From a bacterium (GTDB lineage Bacteria; UBA9089; UBA9088): a stretch of DNA of 10,937 nt. The notes beneath the pieces are model-generated. The model saw nothing but the letters and a program-made list of their open reading frames with translations. It was not told where the DNA came from and did no database searches. The translations under genes were made by a program, and so were the position numbers. This document shows, in pieces, positions 6,395-10,937 of the stretch (position 1 is the first letter of the stretch; each line of letters begins with the position of its first letter). The DNA is taken from assembly GCA_040756715.1 (NCBI GenBank), contig JBFLYE010000179.1:1-10937 (forward strand), written 5' to 3'.

Positions 6395-8945
6395 TTACAA
6401 TCGCCTTTTTATCAAAGTATTTTCTTGCTATTTGCTTTATGGTGGGAGGATCTATTTTATCCAACCTTTCTTTATATCTTTCCACCTCATTAAAAGACAT
6501 ACCATAAAGCTCACAAAGCCCTGCTTCAAATCCATATCGGCTATTATCTTCCAATAATGCCTCCTTTTCTCCAATAAGATATGTCTTGGAGGAGGAAAGC
6601 TCATCAGATGATACATCTTCATCTTTAAGCCTTGCTATCTCTTTTTCTATTTTTTTACAAACTAAAGATACATTCTTCTCTGATGTTTGGGCGTGAATAA
6701 TAAAACATCCAGGGTCAAGACCAAAGATATTAAAGGAATCCGTATAGTAGACAAGCCCCTCTTCCTCACGCAAACTATTAAAAAGCCTTCCACCCTGCCT
6801 TGAAAGAATAGAAGAAATAAGCTCAAGGGAAAATCTATCTTCATCGGTTATCCTGCTCCCAAGAAAGCCCATCATAATCCCAGCTTGAGAAAACCTTTTA
6901 TTCTTCATCCTTAATTCTATATCTTCTTCCAATTGTGGATTGGGATATGGTTGTGGCTTATAAAGCCTTCTTTGTTCTAATCTTTGAAAATGCCTTTTTA
7001 TAGATTTTTCTATTTTCTCTGGATTTACACCTCCAAATACAGTCAAAACCATGTTATTTGGCATTATTCTCTCATTATAAAATGAAAGGAGATCACTTTT
7101 GGTAATACTTTCTATGGATTCTTCTCTTCCCAGCTCAGAGATGCTATATGGATGGGTTTTGTAGATGGTTTTTAGAAACATATTTAGGCAGAATGAAAAC
7201 ATTTCATCAGAGCGTGCTTTCAGGGAAAGAATTACTCTCTTTTTTTCCCTCTTAATCTCTTCTTCATCAAAGGTTGGCTCTTTAATTATTTCCTTAAGTA
7301 TTGCAAGACCCTTATCAACATTTTCAGGAAGAATAGAGATGGAGATTCCAAAGGAATTTCTTCCACCATAGGAAGAGATGCTTCCACCAAGAGACTCAAT
7401 CTCTTCGGCAATCCTTGCCCTTCCTTTGTTTTTTGTTCCCGCAAGAAGTAAGGAGGAGGTAAGGTTTGAAATCCCCTCCTTCCCCTCTTTTTCTACCAAC
7501 CTTCCTCCCTTAAATAAGGCATAAATTGATACAAGACCTTTTGTATTTGAAGGGCTTATAAGATAGGTAAGCCCATTGGGAAGATACCCCTTTTTTATTT
7601 CTCTTTTCTTTACAGCTATTTTTTCCTTTTCTTCTTTCAGCTTTTCTGGAGAAAGAAGGGCAAATGTCATATTGTTAGAATTAAGGTATAGCTTTGCAGC
7701 ATCCCTTATTTCCGAAGGCTTAATCCCTTCTATATTTTTTACATATTCATCTAAGAAATAGGGGTTTCCTGTATCAAGAAAGGATTCTCCCAGAACAGAT
7801 GCCCTCTTTTCAATGGTCTCTTCCAAAGAATAAATATCTGCAATGAGCTTTCTCTTTGCAAGGTTAAGCTCCTTTTGAGATACACCATCTTTTTTTATCC
7901 TTTCAATCTCTCTGAGTATTTCTTTTTCTGCTAGCCTAAGGTTGTTTGGATGCATCTTTGCTGAAATGCCAAATAGTCCAGGAAATGCTGGTGTATAAGA
8001 GAAGGATTCAATAGAAAGAACAAGGCCTTTATCATCAACCAGAGATTTATAAAGCCTTCCTGTTCTTCCCTTTCCTAATATTGCAGAGAGTAAATCCAGG
8101 TGATGAATATCAGGGTGGGTAATGGATGGAATATGGAATCCCATGGCAAGATAGGCAAGATTAAAAGGCTTTTCAGTATAAAAGGTTCTCTTTGAAACCT
8201 GTCTTGGTTCATTTGGAATGCTTATAGCCTTTTCTTGTTTCCTTGGAATGCTTGAAAATACCCTTTTTATCTTATCCAAAAGCTCTCTTTCCTCAAAATC
8301 TCCGCAGGCAGAAATTGCAATATTAGAAGGGATATACCTTTCTTTATGATAGGCAATAAGGTCTTTCCTTTTCAATTCTTTAAAAAGCTCTTTATAACCG
8401 ATTATCGGGTATCTAACAGGATGGGTTGTAAATGCTTCTTGGAATAGACACCTTAAAAGAAAATCTTCGGGAGAATTATCCCTTGTCTCAATCTCCTTTA
8501 AGATAACATCTTTTTCCTTAACAAGCTCATCTTCTGGAAATTCGGGAAAAAATAAGATATCCTTAAGGATGTCAATAGCAACATACATTGATTGGGATGG
8601 AATGGTGATTTTGTAGACGGTTTTGTCAAAAGATGTAAATGCATTTATTCTTCCTCCCTCCTTTTCAATTTCACCTGCTATTTCTTGAGGGCCTCTTTTC
8701 TTTGTTCCTTTAAAGAGCATATGCTCTACAAGATGGGATATACCAGAGCCAATGTATTCATCTTCATAGATGCTTCCTGCCTTTACAAACGCCTGTAGAG
8801 ATACAAATTCTGTTGTATGCCTCTCCTCAAGGATTACCTTCATTCCATTTTCCAGGGTATAAACGGAGGGAAAGGCAAAATGTGAAAGGAGAAAGAAAAG
8901 GAGGGTTTTATAACGCAATCTTAAGAAGCTGTTCATACGATGCAT
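6381..8945 (-). CDS. Secreted M16-family zinc metallopeptidase, double domain
   Basis: An 854-residue protein of two M16 (pitrilysin/insulinase-like) halves. The N-terminal half carries the inverted zinc motif H71-LVE-H75, with E74 as catalytic base and E151 as third ligand (75 residues between H75 and E151, in KEKDVILKEIETRDN). The C-terminal half, from about residue 450, repeats the fold (LPNGLTYLI; KREKKRVI), but its zinc site is replaced by GISNLTSSLL (about 492-501), so it is probably structural. Residues 1-27 have arginines followed by the hydrophobic run TLLFFLLSHFAFP, a likely signal peptide for export. A second Met at residue 4 is an alternative start; AAGG upstream of the first ATG slightly favours that one. 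The start overlaps the porB 3' end by 38 bp, suggesting cotranscription. The substrate is unknown; periplasmic peptide turnover is a guess. Confidence 0.93.
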   Translation of the reverse strand: MHRMNSFLRLRYKTLLFFLLSHFAFPSVYTLENGMKVILEERHTTEFVSLQAFVKAGSIYEDEYIGSGISHLVEHMLFKGTKKRGPQEIAGEIEKEGGRINAFTSFDKTVYKITIPSQSMYVAIDILKDILFFPEFPEDELVKEKDVILKEIETRDNSPEDFLLRCLFQEAFTTHPVRYPIIGYKELFKELKRKDLIAYHKERYIPSNIAISACGDFEERELLDKIKRVFSSIPRKQEKAISIPNEPRQVSKRTFYTEKPFNLAYLAMGFHIPSITHPDIHHLDLLSAILGKGRTGRLYKSLVDDKGLVLSIESFSYTPAFPGLFGISAKMHPNNLRLAEKEILREIERIKKDGVSQKELNLAKRKLIADIYSLEETIEKRASVLGESFLDTGNPYFLDEYVKNIEGIKPSEIRDAAKLYLNSNNMTFALLSPEKLKEEKEKIAVKKREIKKGYLPNGLTYLISPSNTKGLVSIYALFKGGRLVEKEGKEGISNLTSSLLLAGTKNKGRARIAEEIESLGGSISSYGGRNSFGISISILPENVDKGLAILKEIIKEPTFDEEEIKREKKRVILSLKARSDEMFSFCLNMFLKTIYKTHPYSISELGREESIESITKSDLLSFYNERIMPNNMVLTVFGGVNPEKIEKSIKRHFQRLEQRRLYKPQPYPNPQLEEDIELRMKNKRFSQAGIMMGFLGSRITDEDRFSLELISSILSRQGGRLFNSLREEEGLVYYTDSFNIFGLDPGCFIIHAQTSEKNVSLVCKKIEKEIARLKDEDVSSDELSSSKTYLIGEKEALLEDNSRYGFEAGLCELYGMSFNEVERYKERLDKIDPPTIKQIARKYFDKKAIVIIVP

Positions 8946-9825
8946 CTACTCGCCTTTGAATTTCATCAATCACATCCATCTTTTCCAATAGATGCTTAAA
9001 CCTTGCCTGGGGCTTGATAAATTCAATGATGGGCTTTTTCTCCTTTGGTTTATATGTTATGTGGTATTTGCCGTTTTCTACCTCGTATAGAGGCCAGAAC
9101 CCTGTATCAGCTGCAAGTTTTCCCATTTCAATTGTCTTATTTGAGGGAAATCCCCAGCCAAGTGGACAGGGAGACAAAACATTTATAAAGCTTGGGCCAT
9201 CAGAAGAAAGGGCTTTTTGGGTCTTTTTTACAAGGTCAGACCAGTTTCCCACAATAGCCTGGCCAACATATGGGATATTATGGGCTATAACAATGGCGGT
9301 TAAGTCTTTTCTCTCCTGTGATTTTCCTATTGTTTTCTTTCCTGCCTGGCCGGTGGTTGTGTGTGCTCCAAATGGTGTGGCCGATGACCTTTGCACCCCT
9401 GTATTCATATATGCCTGATTGTTTATACAGACATAGAGCATTCTATCGCCCCTTTCAAGTGCACCTGATAATGCCTGGAGACCTATGTCATAGGTTCCAC
9501 CATCTCCACCAAATGCTATAAAATCAATATCTTCGCTTATCTTTCCCTTTTTCTTTAAGGCAAGATAGGCAGAATAAGCACCCGAGATGGTTGCTGCCGC
9601 ATTTTCAAAGGCAGAGTGGATAAATGGGATTTTCCAGGCGGCATAGGGAAATATGGTTGTGGTAACCTCAAGGCAGCCTGTTGCAGAGGAGACAATTACA
9701 GGTCTTTCCCTGGCAAGGAGGATTTGCCTTGTAGCTATAGTTTCACCACAACCTGCACAAGCCCTATGTCCAGATGAAATGCCCTCCTTCTTTTTTGATA
9801 AAGATTTTAATGTAATGGGAGTCAT
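8908..9825 (-). CDS. porB: Pyruvate/2-oxoacid:ferredoxin oxidoreductase beta subunit (PorB)
   Basis: A 305-residue subunit that binds thiamine diphosphate and one 4Fe-4S cluster. With PorA/PorG/PorD partners it decarboxylates pyruvate (or a related 2-oxoacid) to acyl-CoA and reduces ferredoxin. The TPP/Mg signature is GDGGTYDIG (107-115) followed by NNQAYMNTGVQRS (135-147). Cluster cysteines are C23 and C26 (HRACAGCGE), C51 (ATGCLE) and C220 (LSPCPLGW). The 3- and 25-residue spacing matches the TPP domain of pyruvate:ferredoxin oxidoreductase. Length is normal. SATPFGAHTT resembles pyruvate-type rather than 2-oxoglutarate-type subunits, but substrate is not certain. porA, usually adjacent upstream, is absent: the DNA there is a promoter and then a divergent insertion sequence. 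The M16 gene overlaps downstream. No Shine-Dalgarno is seen before the ATG. Confidence 0.94.
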   Translation of the reverse strand: MTPITLKSLSKKKEGISSGHRACAGCGETIATRQILLARERPVIVSSATGCLEVTTTIFPYAAWKIPFIHSAFENAAATISGAYSAYLALKKKGKISEDIDFIAFGGDGGTYDIGLQALSGALERGDRMLYVCINNQAYMNTGVQRSSATPFGAHTTTGQAGKKTIGKSQERKDLTAIVIAHNIPYVGQAIVGNWSDLVKKTQKALSSDGPSFINVLSPCPLGWGFPSNKTIEMGKLAADTGFWPLYEVENGKYHITYKPKEKKPIIEFIKPQARFKHLLEKMDVIDEIQRRVDASYEQLLKIAL

Positions 9826-9831
9826 AAAAAT

Positions 9832-9861
9832 AGTTTAACAACAAAAAAATTTTATTGTCAA
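9832..9861 (-). promoter_or_regulatory. Candidate porB promoter
   Basis: On the minus strand a perfect -35 TTGACA (9856-9861) is followed after 18 bp by TAAACT (9832-9837, 4/6 match to TATAAT). Initiation would fall at about 9825, the first base of the porB ATG, so the mRNA would be leaderless. This agrees with the absence of a ribosome binding site. Confidence 0.42.
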
Positions 9862-9965
9862 GTCATTTTCGCCAAAAATTTTCTCTCCATATCAAAACCT
9901 CAAGTAATTGCCCCATAATACATATATTATCCTAAGTTTTGTAGTGCCGACTATCAAAAAATCCC

Positions 9966-9994
9966 TTGACATATTTGGAATTAAAGTATAAAAT
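9966..9994 (+). promoter_or_regulatory. Candidate transposase promoter
   Basis: TTGACA (9966-9971) and TAAAAT (9989-9994, 5/6) are separated by 17 bp; TATAAA at 9987-9992 is an overlapping alternative. Initiation near 10001 gives a leader of only about seven bases before the ATG at 10008. A TTG start read at 9966 would use the -35 box itself and is therefore unlikely. Confidence 0.5.
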
Positions 9995-10007
9995 GGTAGT
10001 GATAATC

Positions 10008-10853
10008 ATGTATATAAGAAAGACTGTAAGAGAAAAAAATGGTAAGAGGTATGAGTATTGGCGAATTGTTGTGTCTTTTAGGGATAAAAAGGGAAGGGTT
10101 CTGCAAAAGACTATTCGTAATTTGGGAAGGCTCAGAGATGAAGAAGTATTGAAGTGGAAGCTACTTCTCTCTTTTAAGTCGCTTGAGGAGATTGTAATAG
10201 CAAGATGGGAAGATATCAAAATTAAATCTATTCGTGAGGGGATTTCAGTTGCTATACTTGATGGTTTATGGAAATATTGGGGGCTTTTTGATTTAATAAA
10301 TTCTCTTTTAGATAAAGGAGCTCAAAATGTTGCGGAAGCTCTCACCATCAATAGATGCGTTCATCCTAATAGTGATTATAAAGTCAGTAACTGGTATAAT
10401 AAGACACTCCTCCCTTTCATTCAGGCTAAGGATGGAATTAATCCGACAGAGATTTACCGGACATTGGATAAAATTTTAGAGATTGAAGGTAAGATTCAGG
10501 TTCATCTTTATAAAAGGATAAAGGATTTAGGGTTAGACGAATTCAATTTAGTATTTTATGACCTTACCTCTACTTATTTTGAGGGTAATGGACCTGATTT
10601 AGCTGGTTTTGGGCATTCAAGAGACCATAGAAACGATAGGAGGCAAATTATATTAGCGATAGCAGTTACAAAGAAAGGATTTCCATTTTGGTGGAAGATA
10701 TTTAAGGGCAACACAATGGATTCTGTGACTTTAATTGAAATAGTTAGCTCCTTAAAGGAACAATTTAATTTAAGTGAATGTGCATTGGTCGTGGACAAGG
10801 GACTTATAACAATTTGGCTCTTCACGGAATATGGTGCAAATATAATCTCTTGA
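10008..10853 (+). CDS. IS1634-family-like DDE transposase, N-terminal part, frameshifted
   Basis: From the ATG at 10008 this encodes 281 residues starting MYIRKTVREKNGKRYEYW, a beginning typical of IS4-superfamily/IS1634-group transposases. The first catalytic aspartate is D185 in FYDLTSTYFEG. The family hallmark GHSRDHRNDRRQI is at 202-214, and the second catalytic aspartate is probably D263 in VVDKG. Full-length members are around 500 residues or more, with the catalytic glutamate further downstream, so this frame is only about half. It ends at TGA (10851-10853), exactly where another frame picks up with LKMLHLNE. The earlier Mets at 9993 and the TTG at 9966 lie in the promoter, so 10008 is preferred. 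The protein as written would be inactive. Confidence 0.83.
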   Translation: MYIRKTVREKNGKRYEYWRIVVSFRDKKGRVLQKTIRNLGRLRDEEVLKWKLLLSFKSLEEIVIARWEDIKIKSIREGISVAILDGLWKYWGLFDLINSLLDKGAQNVAEALTINRCVHPNSDYKVSNWYNKTLLPFIQAKDGINPTEIYRTLDKILEIEGKIQVHLYKRIKDLGLDEFNLVFYDLTSTYFEGNGPDLAGFGHSRDHRNDRRQIILAIAVTKKGFPFWWKIFKGNTMDSVTLIEIVSSLKEQFNLSECALVVDKGLITIWLFTEYGANIIS

Positions 10854-10937
10854 AAATGTTGCACCTGAATGAGTATTATAACCCTTTAAATCTCTCTAAA
10901 AGGAGGGTAACTCAAACAGATGCAACAAATAGATTAT
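10850..10937 (+). pseudogene. Continuation of the transposase in a shifted frame
   Basis: Starting at TTG (10850-10852), the frame one base back from the transposase frame stays open for 29 codons to the window end (LKMLHLNEYYNPLNLSKRR and on). One extra T near 10850 would join it to ...GANIIS of the upstream part. No classic slippery heptamer is visible, so a small deletion or sequencing error is more likely than programmed frameshifting. Confidence 0.55.

Larger units (their letters stand above)
9939..10937 (+). mobile_element. Insertion sequence, IS1634-family-like, left part (runs off window)
   Basis: The transposase type and its own promoter show an insertion sequence whose left end lies between the porB promoter and 9966. 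A plausible terminus is near 9939-9955 (TTGTAGTGCCGACTATC), but no right end is in the window to confirm inverted repeats or a target duplication. The element is divergent to porB. Confidence 0.55.

Noticed and set aside
9014-9418. Plus-strand open frame of 134 codons inside porB
   Set aside because: It is opposite to a well-conserved PorB sequence and has no protein-like motif; a shadow of codon bias.
9966-10007. TTG start giving a 14-residue longer transposase
   Set aside because: The TTG is the first half of the TTGACA -35 box, and family members start like MYIRKTV.
10838-10858. Programmed -1 frameshift in the transposase
   Set aside because: No slippery heptamer such as AAAAAAG and no obvious downstream stem; a simple indel explains the change of frame.

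Overview
The window looks like an AT-rich chromosomal piece of an anaerobic, Gram-negative-type bacterium. LpxK implies lipid A synthesis and so an outer membrane. PorB implies ferredoxin-linked, oxygen-sensitive 2-oxoacid metabolism. Arginine AGG/AGA codons are common, and several housekeeping genes start without a visible Shine-Dalgarno (SD) sequence. Species cannot be named from the sequence; an uncultured thermophilic or candidate-phylum bacterium would fit. This is inference.

Region 1 (about 1-4037, minus strand) is a compact type I CRISPR-Cas effector operon, most like subtype I-A because the Cas3 helicase and HD nuclease are separate genes. Transcription order is cas3' helicase, cas3'' HD nuclease carrying an extra C-terminal minimal nucleotidyltransferase (MNT) domain, a HEPN-domain protein, a small Cas8a2/Csa4-like protein, and a cas5 that stops after 64 codons. 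Neighbouring reading frames overlap or nearly touch, and starts mostly have clear SD motifs, so this reads as one translationally coupled unit. No cas7, cas6, csa5, cas4, cas1, cas2 or repeat-spacer array is visible. The left edge is an AT-rich repeat-bearing stretch just past the broken cas5.

Region 2 (about 4072-6394) starts with a divergent intergenic stretch holding a start-less 34-codon fragment and a candidate promoter for each direction. It continues with folC (folate polyglutamylation) and lpxK (lipid A 4'-kinase) on the plus strand, one base apart.

Region 3 (about 6381-9825, minus strand) holds porB (TPP-binding beta subunit of pyruvate/2-oxoacid:ferredoxin oxidoreductase) and a downstream, overlapping gene for a double-domain secreted M16 peptidase. 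The peptidase gene meets lpxK tail to tail with a 14-bp overlap.

Region 4 (about 9940-10937, plus strand) is the left part of an insertion sequence with an IS1634-family-like DDE transposase. Its frame is broken near 10850, and the element runs off the window.

The most noteworthy item is the apparent fusion of Cas3'' with an MNT domain, next to a HEPN gene inside the effector operon. MNT and HEPN are the two halves of a well-known toxin-antitoxin type, here embedded in an interference machine.
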